Source: JBGTIS01 sp041745535 (GTDB lineage Bacteria; Bacteroidota; Bacteroidia; Cytophagales; Cyclobacteriaceae). Taken from it: 43,620 nt of DNA. Location of the stretch: positions 1 through 43,620 of the forward strand of contig JBGTIS010000067.1 in assembly GCA_041745535.1 (NCBI GenBank). The letters run 5' to 3'. Shown here piece by piece: positions 7,808-15,942 of this stretch (its first letter is position 1; each line of letters opens with the position of its first letter). The notes below the pieces were generated by a model. That model saw nothing but the letters and a program-made list of their open reading frames with translations, made no database searches and was not told the DNA's origin. The position numbers and the translations under genes were made by a program.

Positions 7808-10800
7808 TTAGAATGAAACTCTGAAACCCAATGCATAGGTACGCTGCTTGTAATATTCCTGGGTCAGGGTAGGTCTAACCTCAGGATCGAGCGGTTTACG
7901 CATTTTTGTGAGTTCAAACACATTCATTCCTGAAAGATAAATTTGCGCGTTAGCCAATCCTATCTTACTGCCAATGTTGTTGGGCAGATTGTAGGCTACG
8001 GTAAGGTTTTTCAGGCGGATGTAGGCACCATTCTGCACATAGCGGGATTGGGGCTCAATATTCTGCTTGGTATTGGTAGAGATATGCGGTGCGGCAAAAT
8101 AAGCATCCCGGTTAGTTTCACTCCAGGTATCGGTCAGGTAATATTTCTCCACATGACCCGCGTTATACGGATAGAAAGCAACCCAGTTGCCATTCGGTGG
8201 CCAGTAGTCATATTTCATCACACCCTGGAAAAAGAGGTTCAATGAAAAAGATTTCCAGTTTACATTGCCATTTACCCCGAAATTGTATCGAGGCGCTTCA
8301 TAGGCAATAATCTTCTGATCTCCCGGATTGGCTAAGGTGTTATCACCTCTGCTGATTACGCCATCTCCGTTCAGGTCGGCATACCGAATATCTCCGGGCC
8401 GCCAGTTGGCTCCTAACTGAGACTGGTCAGCGGCTTCTGCTACCTCAGCCTCTGACTGAAAGATCCCCTGGGTTACAAATCCCCATCTTTCACCAATGAT
8501 CTGACCCTCATAATATTCACTCAATGCACCGGTAGGATTGTCATACTTGGTGATTTCAGCTATGTTATCGGACAAGGCCAGGGTAACACTATAATTCAGG
8601 TCCGTACTGATTCTGTTTTTCCACGTAGCCGCGAGTTCCCAACCTCTGGTTTGTAAATCGGCCGCGTTTTGTTTAGGAGCATCCGTACCCAGAATATCAG
8701 GATACTCTACATCAGTCAACATATCTTTGGTATCTCTGGTATACACATCAAATGATACATCCAACCTGTTATTGAACATAGTAAAATCCAGACCAATATT
8801 TTGGCTGATCACCGTTTCCCAGGTGAGGGTTGGGCTTACCAGCCCTGCCGCGGAAACGTAGGGCGTACGTGCGCCACTGGTCATCATATAGGGTGAAGCA
8901 CCAGTTCCCATGGTTGGGATGTAGGGATAGTAAATCGGATTATCATTATTGTCGAATAATAGCTGGTTACCCAGTTGGCCATAAGAAGCACGGAGTTTAA
9001 GGTTATCCAGCCAATTTGAGGTGTTGCTCATGAATCCCTCATTAGAAATTCTCCAACCCACAGAAAATGAAGGGAAAAATCCAAACCGATCATCTGTAGG
9101 GAATCTGGATGTGCCATCATAGCGGCCATTGGCTTCCAGCAAATATCGATCGTCAAAAATGTAATTCACGCGGTAGAACGCTCCCCTTAACGCGGTATGC
9201 TGCTTTCCACCATAAGCTTCCTGATTTCCGGTGGTGGCGTTAATATCAGGAATTGAAGGGGTAATCAGACCATATGCCTGTGACCTGATATATTGAAACC
9301 GCCCCCACTCCTGATTAAAACCAACCATTGCCTTAAAAAAATGGCCATTGCTGTTATCTATGGTATAATCCGTATAGGCGTTGAATACATAATACTGATC
9401 GTTCTCTGCCCGATTGTTAATCCAGTCGTTTCCACTAAATCCATTATCTATAATTAATCCTCCCAGCAGATCCTGATTGGCCAACACATTGATCTTGCTT
9501 TGTACATCCTGGTAATCTCTGTTCCTGATATTAGATGAAAATTCTCCCCTGATATTCCATCCTTTTAACGGATTAATGGTCGCCCCCTGGGTGAGCACAA
9601 TGTCATTTCTGGTCCAGGTTTCACGCCCCCCTTGTTCCAGGTATGGGAGGAAGTTGACACTACTAAAATACATCCCAATATATTGCTCAAATTCTCCACG
9701 GTCTCCCGGTGTCAGATAATAAGGAAGGTCGGGGAATTCGATAGGGTTCAATGGATTTACCCTGGCCGTTGTATTGATATTCACATCCCAGTTGTAAAAG
9801 TGGGGTTTGTCACTTTTTTCAGTGGTTACTAAAGCCCTGCTGTCTAAACGCAACCATTCGTTGACTTTAAAGTCGCCTTTCAATAACACATTGTATCTTT
9901 TGAAATTTTCATTCTTCGCTTTGTTCTTCAGATAGCCATCTTTATTCAGATGCCCGAAAGATACATAGTACGAGGCTTTATCAGAAGACCCTGACACACT
10001 CGCGTCGTATTTCTGTTGGGGGGCGAAATCGGTGATTAACCTTTCCTGGTAGTTGTTATATCCATAAAAACGCAGACTTCCATTATATACTTTCCACGCG
10101 TTTTCCAGGGTGGGGTTTTCACTCCACGCTTTGGTACCATCTATCATATCCTGGTCGTAAGCAAGCGATCCATTGGTACGTTCATTGGCCATATTTCTGG
10201 CCAGTACAAACTGATAGGGATCGTTGATGGGGTCTATGAATAATATCGGCTTTGACAAAGAAAACTCTCCGCCAAAGGAAACATTAATTTTATCGCCTTT
10301 ACCCTTTTTGGTGGTAACCAGCACCACACCAAAGGCTGCCCGGGCTCCATATACGGCCGCGGCTGAGGCGTCTTTCAGTACACTGATGCTTTCAATATCA
10401 TTAGGGTTTACTCTGTTCAAATCCATCGGCACACCGTCTACCAGTACCAATGGCTGCCCACCATTGATGGACTCGAAGCCCCTGATGTTGAAATCGATAG
10501 GTGCGGTAGGGTCTCCGTTTCTGATGTTTACGTTCAGGTTGGGCACAACTCCTTGCAATCCTTCGCCCACATTCGCGATGGGCCTGTTTTGCAGGACTTC
10601 GCCATCGGTAACCCCTACGGCACCCGTCAGGTTTACCTTTTCCTGGGTACCATAACCTACTACCACCACTTCCTGCAAAGAAGTTACATCAGGGCTCATC
10701 GCCAGGTTAATTACAGACTGGTCGCCAATGGTTACTTCTTCAGAAAGATACCCTACCGAAGAAAAAACCAGGGTAGTCGCGTCATCCGGGGCGTTCACCC

Positions 10801-11410
10801 GATAATTTCCGGTTACGTCGGTAACCGTACCAATGGTAGTTCCCTTTACCACCACGTTGACCCCTGGTAAGGCTTCGTTGGTTTCATCGGTAACTTTGCC
10901 TGTAATGGTTTTTTCGTATAATTTAATTTTGTTAAACAAGCCCTTTTTCTCCAGCAGGCTCAGCAATTCAATATTACTGGTTCCTCCTGGCGTAAAATTG
11001 CTGCCGGTCGGCTTTTTTTCCAGTTTTTCAATTACTTTACTTTCTGAGTCTTTCTTTTGGATTACATAGGCCTTATCAGCGATTTTCTCATACTTCAACT
11101 GCAAGGGTGCCAGCAAATTGGAAAGCGTTTTTTCCAGATTTCCGGCTTCCTGCCGCATACCGGACCTGTCCTTATCAATTCGCACTCCGTTTAACAAATC
11201 AGCATCATAATAAAAATGAACCTGATATTCTTTTTCCCAATCGGTGAGCATTTGGGTAAGCGTAAACTGCTTGTTGTTTTGCTGTTTCCCCTTTTCGGGT
11301 TGCGACCAATTGGAGGCCAGTTGCTGGCCCATGCTTACCTGGCAGGCGCAGCATAAAAATGCGGCCACCAGCCATTTGTAATTCTTAAATTTTCGTAGCG
11401 TTTTTCTCAT
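7808..11410 (-). CDS. SusC-like TonB-dependent receptor with STN sensor domain
   Basis: About 1200 residues. I start it at the ATG at 11410 (MRKTLRKFKNYKW), which opens a signal peptide ending near CQVSMGQQ; the frame is open 16 codons further upstream without a good start. The order is an N-terminal STN (secretin/TonB short) domain, a carboxypeptidase-like beta-sandwich (TGKVTDETNEALPGVNVVV), a plug with LVLVDGVPMD and VLKDASAAAVYGARAAFGVV, and a 22-strand barrel ending in RTYALGFRVSF with the usual terminal Phe. The STN domain is the part that signals to a FecR anti-sigma factor, and such a gene lies directly upstream. The protein should therefore both import oligosaccharides with SusD and report substrate to the ECF sigma factor at 12675-13271. 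Confidence 0.95.
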   Translation of the reverse strand: MRKTLRKFKNYKWLVAAFLCCACQVSMGQQLASNWSQPEKGKQQNNKQFTLTQMLTDWEKEYQVHFYYDADLLNGVRIDKDRSGMRQEAGNLEKTLSNLLAPLQLKYEKIADKAYVIQKKDSESKVIEKLEKKPTGSNFTPGGTSNIELLSLLEKKGLFNKIKLYEKTITGKVTDETNEALPGVNVVVKGTTIGTVTDVTGNYRVNAPDDATTLVFSSVGYLSEEVTIGDQSVINLAMSPDVTSLQEVVVVGYGTQEKVNLTGAVGVTDGEVLQNRPIANVGEGLQGVVPNLNVNIRNGDPTAPIDFNIRGFESINGGQPLVLVDGVPMDLNRVNPNDIESISVLKDASAAAVYGARAAFGVVLVTTKKGKGDKINVSFGGEFSLSKPILFIDPINDPYQFVLARNMANERTNGSLAYDQDMIDGTKAWSENPTLENAWKVYNGSLRFYGYNNYQERLITDFAPQQKYDASVSGSSDKASYYVSFGHLNKDGYLKNKAKNENFKRYNVLLKGDFKVNEWLRLDSRALVTTEKSDKPHFYNWDVNINTTARVNPLNPIEFPDLPYYLTPGDRGEFEQYIGMYFSSVNFLPYLEQGGRETWTRNDIVLTQGATINPLKGWNIRGEFSSNIRNRDYQDVQSKINVLANQDLLGGLIIDNGFSGNDWINNRAENDQYYVFNAYTDYTIDNSNGHFFKAMVGFNQEWGRFQYIRSQAYGLITPSIPDINATTGNQEAYGGKQHTALRGAFYRVNYIFDDRYLLEANGRYDGTSRFPTDDRFGFFPSFSVGWRISNEGFMSNTSNWLDNLKLRASYGQLGNQLLFDNNDNPIYYPYIPTMGTGASPYMMTSGARTPYVSAAGLVSPTLTWETVISQNIGLDFTMFNNRLDVSFDVYTRDTKDMLTDVEYPDILGTDAPKQNAADLQTRGWELAATWKNRISTDLNYSVTLALSDNIAEITKYDNPTGALSEYYEGQIIGERWGFVTQGIFQSEAEVAEAADQSQLGANWRPGDIRYADLNGDGVISRGDNTLANPGDQKIIAYEAPRYNFGVNGNVNWKSFSLNLFFQGVMKYDYWPPNGNWVAFYPYNAGHVEKYYLTDTWSETNRDAYFAAPHISTNTKQNIEPQSRYVQNGAYIRLKNLTVAYNLPNNIGSKIGLANAQIYLSGMNVFELTKMRKPLDPEVRPTLTQEYYKQRTYALGFRVSF

Positions 11411-11482
11411 AATTATGAATGTTTGGTTTGTAATTATTTTACCCCGGTTACCCTCCACCTTACAGCAGACAGGCAGCAGGTT

Positions 11483-12553
11483 TTATTGGTATTTCATGAT
11501 AATCTGTTTGCCATTTTTCGTAATATTCAGGTTAAAGGAAGAAGCCAGGGCTTTGAGCAACAGTTCAATCTGCATGGTATCTATTGTACCTGTGAATTTT
11601 CTGAATCCAATATTTTTTTCATCCAGCGCTACTGTAAATCCGTATCGGTATTCCAGTATCTGGGCAATTTCTTCAAGCGGAGTTTCATTAAATATCAGCT
11701 GGTGGTGCTTCCAAGAGGAATACAGAGAAGGGTTCACCACTTTCTGCTCCACCCGGTTTTCTTCTGCGTTATATTCAACCAGATCGCCGGGTTGCATTAG
11801 CATTTCAGGGCTTTTGGTTTCTTCGGGTAACTTTAATTTCACCTGCCCCGCGCTGAGCACCACCTGGGTTTTGTCACTCAGGTTGTGCACATTAAAAGCG
11901 GTGCCCAGTACTTCCACATTCAGATGGGCGGTATGTACGATAAACTTTACTTTTTCGGGCCGCGAATTTTCAACTGTTCCGGCCTGCTTTGTTACTTCCC
12001 GCACTTCAAAATAGGCTTCTCCTGCCAGCCATACTTCCCGGTCGGTGGTATGGCCAATAGAAAAAATATTTTCCTGCCCCCAGTGGGCATTATAGGTCAG
12101 CGAAGAATTTCCATTCAGGGTAACCTGCGAACTGTCTGGTAGCCAGAATACCCTGGTTTCTCCATAATCAGTATGCAGGGTAATGCTATCGCTACCTAAA
12201 AACTGATACAAGGCCAGGCTGGCCAGCAGCAATACAGTAATGATGGCAGCCACTTTGCCTATTGAAAAGAATGGAAACAAAACACTTCCTCCAGCCTCAC
12301 GGGGCGGCGAAGGTTTAGGAGCCGTTGGGGGGGTACTAACTACTTTATCAAAGATGTTATCCGCGCTGGAGCGGTTCATGGTTTTGTAATAAGACAGCTT
12401 TTTCCAGATATCTTCTAATACTTCCTGGTATTCCTGCAGGTTATCCGCATGCTGAAGATGCGAAAAAAGCTCGGTAAGTTCTTCTTCGGTACAGGTATCG
12501 TTCAGGTATTTCCTGAATAGTTCCTTCCTGCGCGATTCAAAGTTTTCCTTCAT
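11483..12553 (-). CDS. FecR-family anti-sigma factor
   Basis: A 356-residue inner-membrane regulator. A cytoplasmic N-terminal part (about 1-97) is expected to hold the sigma factor. A single membrane helix lies near 98-120 (KVAAIITVLLLASLALYQFL). The periplasmic FecR domain follows (TDYGETRVFWLPDSSQVTLN and REVWLAGEAYFEV). The C-terminal domain (IFNETPLEEIAQILEYRYGF to the end) is of the DUF4974/STN-like kind that contacts the receptor. It lies between the ECF sigma gene, 121 bp upstream, and the STN-type susC, 72 bp downstream. That is the standard three-part surface-signalling cassette. It probably releases or activates the sigma factor when the receptor binds substrate. Confidence 0.93.
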   Translation of the reverse strand: MKENFESRRKELFRKYLNDTCTEEELTELFSHLQHADNLQEYQEVLEDIWKKLSYYKTMNRSSADNIFDKVVSTPPTAPKPSPPREAGGSVLFPFFSIGKVAAIITVLLLASLALYQFLGSDSITLHTDYGETRVFWLPDSSQVTLNGNSSLTYNAHWGQENIFSIGHTTDREVWLAGEAYFEVREVTKQAGTVENSRPEKVKFIVHTAHLNVEVLGTAFNVHNLSDKTQVVLSAGQVKLKLPEETKSPEMLMQPGDLVEYNAEENRVEQKVVNPSLYSSWKHHQLIFNETPLEEIAQILEYRYGFTVALDEKNIGFRKFTGTIDTMQIELLLKALASSFNLNITKNGKQIIMKYQ

Positions 12554-12674
12554 TGGTTTGGCTTCTACCTATATTACAACGCGAAAGACGCGGGAGGCAC
12601 AATGGAGATGAAAAAATATTTTATTCCAAAGTATTAAAAGGCTTAAGATTGGCTACGTCTTTTTATGTAATCGC

Positions 12675-13271
12675 TCAGCAGATAACAGCCAATTGACAGA
12701 GGCATACATACAGAAAAGTAACATCGGTATGAGAACTGAGATAGCTTCGGAGGAATTTCAGCGAAAGGATCATGTGATTTTTCACTGTTCCTTTCGACAA
12801 CCGCAGTTCCTCCGCGATTTCTTTATAACTCATCCCATCAGACCGATGCATCTTAAAAACGCGCTTTCGCTGCGGCGGCAACATATCTACTGCCTGTGCC
12901 ATTAAATCGGTATAGTCGTTGTAAATAACGGTATCTTCGGTGTGGGTATGAAACCGGTCGAAATAATGATACAGTTTTTGTTTTAAGCATTCCGATTGGG
13001 ATAACTTTTTCAGATAGTTCAGGGCCAGGTGCCTGGTAATTTTAAACAGATACGCATTAAAGCATAAATCAGGATTAATGGTGGTTCTGCCAGTCCATAT
13101 TTTCAGAAAAACCAGGTGCACAATCTCTTCGGCGGCATCTTCATCTTTTGTGAATTTCAGGCCATAGGTATAGAGCTTATTCCGATACTGATCATAAATT
13201 TTCCTGAAATCTGCCTCAGAGCCAGCGATCACTCCTCTTAGCAATTGTCTTTCCTGATCACGATCTTCCAT
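12675..13271 (-). CDS. ECF (group IV) RNA polymerase sigma factor
   Basis: About 198 residues from the ATG at 13271 (MEDRDQERQLLRG). The frame also opens at a TTG four codons earlier, which I consider less likely. Region 2 is visible as FRKIYDQYRNKLYTYGLKF, EEIVHLVFLKIW and AYLFKITRHLALNYLKK. Region 4 is PPQRKRVFKMHRSDGMSY followed by the helix-turn-helix KEIAEELRLSKGTVKNHM. The short hydrophobic tail (TFLYVCLCQLAVIC) also occurs, with another sequence, in the second sigma factor here. Its likely targets are the FecR/SusC/SusD/lyase genes downstream. Identity is certain at family level; the target promoters are inferred. Confidence 0.94.
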   Translation of the reverse strand: MEDRDQERQLLRGVIAGSEADFRKIYDQYRNKLYTYGLKFTKDEDAAEEIVHLVFLKIWTGRTTINPDLCFNAYLFKITRHLALNYLKKLSQSECLKQKLYHYFDRFHTHTEDTVIYNDYTDLMAQAVDMLPPQRKRVFKMHRSDGMSYKEIAEELRLSKGTVKNHMILSLKFLRSYLSSHTDVTFLYVCLCQLAVIC

Positions 13272-13283
13272 GAATATGTGCAA

Positions 13284-13592
13284 AAGTTTGAAAAGGAAAA
13301 GCCAAAATCTTCAGGATGATCCTTTATAAATTATTTGTCTGACAAGTGACAAAGTAAAGAAAATTTTATTCTGTTCAAAAAAAATTATTTATTTAATCAA
13401 TTTATTAAAACAAACTATATGAAATATCAGCTATTTATGAGTTTAATAAAATTTGTTTTAAGGGAAACAGAGAACAGAATTTTCAGATGGGAAAAGGAAA
13501 TGTATATAAACAAACACTTTAAATTTTAATTCTTTGGCATAAGGCTGTCCAAGAATGGTATTGGCAACCAAATTTGAAGGAGGGAGAAGCTA
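13284..13592. other. AT-rich intergenic leader of the sigma-factor operon
   Basis: This stretch is strongly A+T-rich and carries no convincing coding sequence on either strand. Its only recognisable element is the promoter-like sequence at 13350-13379. The rest of the gap, up to 13696, is occupied mainly by the palindromic element at 13593-13670. Confidence 0.6.
13350..13379 (-). promoter_or_regulatory. promoter-like sequence before the first ECF sigma gene
   Basis: On the minus strand TTTG (13379-13376) is followed after 19 bases by TACTTTG (13356-13350), close to the Bacteroidota TTTG/TAnnTTTG pattern but one base short in the -7 element. It sits about 79 bases before the ATG at 13271. A similar TATACTTTG lies 76 bases before the second sigma gene, which supports a shared role. 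Confidence 0.4.
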
Positions 13593-13670
13593 CAAATAGC
13601 AGGATATGTTCTCAATACGCAATAGTTACCGCTATTGATCATTGAAATCATATCCTTACTTAGCTATTTG
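13593..13670. repeat. 78-bp nested palindrome, possible structured RNA or cruciform
   Basis: Five complementary segments nest around one centre. CAAATAGC (13593-13600) pairs with GCTATTTG (13663-13670), and GGATATG (13602-13608) with CATATCC (13649-13655). TCAAT (13612-13616) pairs with ATTGA (13641-13645). CAATAG (13620-13625) pairs with CTATTG (13632-13637) around the loop TTACCG. It lies about 27 bases beyond the stop of the PhnB-like gene at 13697. No U-run follows, so it is not an ordinary terminator. Its sequence differs from the palindrome at 5866-5943. A miniature transposable element or a structured RNA are both possible. Confidence 0.7.
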
Positions 13671-13696
13671 AGTTTTGGGGAAATTTTTTCCGGTAA

Positions 13697-14125
13697 TTAT
13701 GGCCGGTTATAGTCGTAATTGATCATCCAATGTACACCAAACTTGTCGGTACACATGCCAAAATAGGCATTCCAGAAAGTTTTTTCCATGGGCATGGTTA
13801 CCTTTCCACCTGCTGAAAGTCCTTCAAATAATTTATCGGCTTCTGCTTCGCTATCCGGTTCAATAGTGAGGTGGCAATTGTTGCCATAGGTCAACTGCTG
13901 TCCCATTGATTCCAGCGCATCGGTGGCCATCAGTATGTTCCCCTGGCCTATGGGTAAAGCGATGTGCATAATTTTATCCTGCTCATTTTCCGGGATATTG
14001 TCTGCTTCAGGGGTTTCGCCAAAGCGTTGTACCGCGATAAATTCTCCGCCAAATATGGATTTATAAAAATTAAAGGCTTCTTCTGTGGTGCCGGGAAAGT
14101 TCAGATAAGGATTGATGGTTTTCAT
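13697..14125 (-). CDS. PhnB-like VOC (glyoxalase/bleomycin resistance superfamily) protein
   Basis: A 142-residue cytoplasmic protein of the PhnB/YjdN type. It opens with NPYLNFPGTTEEAFNFYKSIFGG and contains IMHIALPIGQGNILMATD, HLTIEPDSEAEADKLFEGLS and the end motif WNAYFGMCTDKFGVHWMINY. These are the paired beta-alpha-beta-beta-beta units of the vicinal oxygen chelate fold. Members of this branch are common in Bacteroidota, usually near stress or AraC-regulated genes, and their substrates are largely unknown. It is the last gene of the minus-strand group beginning at 15802, though gaps and gene remnants intervene. No precise reaction can be assigned. Confidence 0.88.
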   Translation of the reverse strand: MKTINPYLNFPGTTEEAFNFYKSIFGGEFIAVQRFGETPEADNIPENEQDKIMHIALPIGQGNILMATDALESMGQQLTYGNNCHLTIEPDSEAEADKLFEGLSAGGKVTMPMEKTFWNAYFGMCTDKFGVHWMINYDYNRP

Positions 14126-14232
14126 GATTATATTTGTTTAAAATGTTAATAATTGTTTTTGGTACCATTTATGGTGAAAGATAACACCCGGTATTGTCAG
14201 AATGTGTCGATGCTCACTTAATTTCGATCTAT

Positions 14233-14280
14233 TTAATGCTTTTCCGCCGGCTGGAAGGCCAACACCACTATTTTTCTCAT
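14233..14280 (-). pseudogene. possible remnant of a RibD-like reductase gene (start and end joined)
   Basis: A 15-codon frame, MRKIVVLAFQPAEKH then stop, is preceded by a good ribosome-binding site (AGGAG close before the ATG at 14280). MRKIVVL looks like the first strand of RibD C-terminal-domain proteins (the intact gene nearby starts MRKVILS). VVLAFQPAEKH resembles their last strand (the intact gene ends VVLLCYRPK). An internal deletion through the shared Val-Val-Leu codons would explain this. It could also be a meaningless short frame. Confidence 0.35.
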
Positions 14281-14307
14281 TGCTCCTATTTTTATGTGGT
14301 GAACTTA

Positions 14308-14553
14308 CTAATGCTTATCCCTGAACACTTCCGGATCTTCCATTAAGCGCTCAGCTTTACAACCCAGGGATTCTAAAAAACTGATCAGGAAACCGGTTTG
14401 AATAGTTCCATGGGTACACGCTACCCGAAGAATTTTATCACAGTCCTCCAGATCAAAATTAGCCTGGTATCCTATGAACGCTCTGTGTATATGATCAAGT
14501 ATTATACTGGCCTGATAGGGATTTTTTACCTGAGTTTTAAATACTTCTACCAT
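14308..14553 (-). CDS. conserved-looking small protein of unknown function (81 residues)
   Basis: A short soluble protein with no signal peptide or membrane helix, opening MVEVFKTQVKNPYQASIIL. The middle holds FDLEDCDKILRV followed by a Cys-Thr-His, and the end FLISFLESLGCKAERL. The pattern of strand, helix, strand, DLEDCD and C-terminal Leu-Gly-Cys recalls small ferredoxin-fold (HMA-like) proteins found beside stress genes in Bacteroidota. I do not recognise a named family with confidence. Codon use looks normal and the frame is intact. It lies between two apparent gene remnants, in the same direction as its neighbours. Confidence 0.6.
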   Translation of the reverse strand: MVEVFKTQVKNPYQASIILDHIHRAFIGYQANFDLEDCDKILRVACTHGTIQTGFLISFLESLGCKAERLMEDPEVFRDKH

Positions 14554-14663
14554 TACTGATTTTTATTATTACCGCCCGCATTGCACAGAAGTTACCCTGA
14601 GAAATTTATCTTTACACGCTTTCAGCTGATTTTACTATGCTGTTGAAATAGTAGTAGTTCGGG

Positions 14664-14814
14664 CTATCGGGCAAAAACCAATGCGGATTCTTTTATCCTT
14701 TTATGATGATACCTATAGGAGCCCGCGATTAAGACAAATCCGATGAAAATAGGTAGTACCTGTAATACCGGGTCGCCCACTGCCAATCCAATAGATAATT
14801 TTTGTCTTTTTCAT
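14664..14814 (-). pseudogene. DoxX-like membrane protein gene with the middle deleted
   Basis: From an ATG at 14814 the frame reads MKKTKIIYWIG, the usual first residues of DoxX-family proteins of this phylum. After the tenth codon the match shifts by one base. The other frame reads AVGDPVLQVLPIFIGFVLI, then AGSYRYHHKRIKESAL, to a stop at 14664; this is the typical DoxX C-terminus. Intact proteins are about 125 residues, so roughly 70-75 central codons are missing and the frame is broken. It sits 22 bases downstream of the RibD-like gene and was probably once part of that operon. Confidence 0.72.
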
Positions 14815-14836
14815 AATTTGAATGATTTAAATATAA

Positions 14837-15409
14837 TTATTTAGGTCTGTAACAAAGCAACACCACCCCATTGCTAAAAAGCCGGGTACTAAGCAGTTTC
14901 AGGTGAAGCCTGCTGCGGGTATCCTGAAACAGGGGCAGTCCGTCGCCTATCAGCACCGGCGCCACCGATAGCCGGTATTCATCGATCAGGCCCAGTTGAA
15001 TAAAGGTTTGTACAATGCCGAAACCTCCCCAGATGATCATGTCTTTACCGGGTTGCTGTTTCAGTTTTGTAATTTCATCAGCAATATGATCTTTCACCAA
15101 CCTGGAGTTATTCCAGGTTACTGTTGACAGTTTTCTGGAAAAAACAATTTTAGTATAGGTATTCATCATATTGGCAAACGCCACATCTTTCCGCTGGCTG
15201 CCCGATTTTTTAAATGCCGATGGCCAGAAATTTGCCATGCTCTGGTACATTACCCGCCCCACCAATATGGTATCTACCGTGCTAAGTTGCTGAAAGGCAA
15301 ATTCACCTACTTCATTGTTCCAGTTTTGCTGATGCCAGTCTAATTCGCCATTAGGGCCCGCCATATAGCCATCCAGGGTAATGTGGGTAGATAGAATCAC
15401 CTTTCTCAT
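14837..15409 (-). CDS. RibD C-terminal-domain (dihydrofolate reductase-like) protein
   Basis: A 190-residue cytoplasmic protein of the YwjB/YyaP type. It opens MRKVILSTHITLDGYMAGPN and has TILVGRVMYQSMANFWPS, then IIWGGFGIVQTFIQLGLIDEYRLSVAP in the second half and LIGDGLPLF near the end. This is the NADPH-binding Rossmann-like fold shared by dihydrofolate reductase and the riboflavin-pathway reductase. Standalone members have no settled reaction. Its start lies 6 bases after the stop of the VOC gene upstream, so the two are almost certainly co-transcribed. The deleted DoxX gene follows it directly. Confidence 0.88.
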   Translation of the reverse strand: MRKVILSTHITLDGYMAGPNGELDWHQQNWNNEVGEFAFQQLSTVDTILVGRVMYQSMANFWPSAFKKSGSQRKDVAFANMMNTYTKIVFSRKLSTVTWNNSRLVKDHIADEITKLKQQPGKDMIIWGGFGIVQTFIQLGLIDEYRLSVAPVLIGDGLPLFQDTRSRLHLKLLSTRLFSNGVVLLCYRPK

Positions 15410-15415
15410 AACTTT

Positions 15416-15802
15416 TTACGATACTTTTTCTTCCAGCACGGACAGGATATTCCCGGCAGGATCTTTAAACCAGGCAATGGTGGGCCCTTCTTCGCTTCGG
15501 CTAATGCCCTTCGCATCGGTTTTGATGGCATTATCATACTGCTCGAAGCGCACACCAAGCCGGGTAAGCTCGTCTACGGCTTTTTCAACATCTTCAACCG
15601 GGAAATTAAGAATGGTGAAAGTGGCTGGTACATGGTTGGGTTTCGGATATATCAGTATGTTATTTCCACCTGCGATGTGCAATTCCAGCAGTCCCATAGG
15701 ATTGTCGGTTACTTTCAGGCCGAGTACTTCGCCATAAAACGCTTTTGCTTTCTGTAAATCGTTTACTGAAAATCCGCTGAATGCTTTTGCTTGCTTAAAC
15801 AT
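15416..15802 (-). CDS. VOC-family glyoxalase-like protein
   Basis: A 128-residue cytoplasmic protein with the vicinal oxygen chelate fold. It shows AFSGFSVNDLQKAKAFYGEV, LGLKVTDNPMGLLELHIAGG, NVPATFTILNFPVEDVEKA-like spacing and the end motif TIAWFKDPAGNILSVLEE. Such proteins include glyoxalases, dioxygenases and drug-binding proteins; the exact role cannot be read from sequence. It is the first gene of the minus-strand group and is transcribed away from the GlxA-type regulator at 16145, with 342 bp between them. The regulator may therefore control it. Confidence 0.87.
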   Translation of the reverse strand: MFKQAKAFSGFSVNDLQKAKAFYGEVLGLKVTDNPMGLLELHIAGGNNILIYPKPNHVPATFTILNFPVEDVEKAVDELTRLGVRFEQYDNAIKTDAKGISRSEEGPTIAWFKDPAGNILSVLEEKVS

Positions 15803-15845
15803 AATGTTGATATTTAAATGATGTTTTTATTTTAAATGGTCATTA

Positions 15846-15853
15846 CAAACGTA
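15846..15853 (-). promoter_or_regulatory. promoter -7 element for the VOC/RibD genes
   Basis: On the minus strand the bases read TACGTTTG, an exact match to the Bacteroidota TAnnTTTG -7 element, about 45 bases before the ATG at 15802. I saw no clear TTG/TTTG at the right distance upstream, so the match is partial. Confidence 0.35.
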
Positions 15854-15879
15854 AGATGATTCATTGAAATTCCGCGGGT

Positions 15880-15906
15880 GTGAATACGGCATATTAAATG
15901 GTGAAT
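15880..15906. promoter_or_regulatory. direct repeat 21 bp apart, candidate AraC-type operator
   Basis: GTGAAT occurs at 15880-15885 and again at 15901-15906, exactly 21 bp (two helical turns) apart and in the same orientation. That is the usual spacing of half-sites for AraC-family proteins. It lies between the divergent VOC and GlxA-type genes, next to the -7 elements for both directions. Control by the neighbouring regulator is inferred. Confidence 0.35.
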
Positions 15907-15934
15907 CGCGACATTATTTGACATTTTTATATTT

Positions 15935-15942
15935 TATCTTTG
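15935..15942 (+). promoter_or_regulatory. promoter -7 element toward the GlxA-type regulator
   Basis: TATCTTTG matches the Bacteroidota TAnnTTTG -7 element on the plus strand, about 200 bases before the ATG at 16145. The nearest upstream TTTG is only 14 bases away, shorter than usual. I see no gene in the remaining leader. Confidence 0.3.

Noticed and set aside
11411..11458. 16 extra N-terminal codons on the first STN-type SusC
   Set aside because: They would place charged residues before the signal peptide, and the ATG at 11410 begins a normal one.
13350..13379. An exact TAnnTTTG promoter before the first sigma gene
   Set aside because: The -7 element is TACTTTG, one base short of the pattern. 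It is kept only as promoter-like with low confidence.
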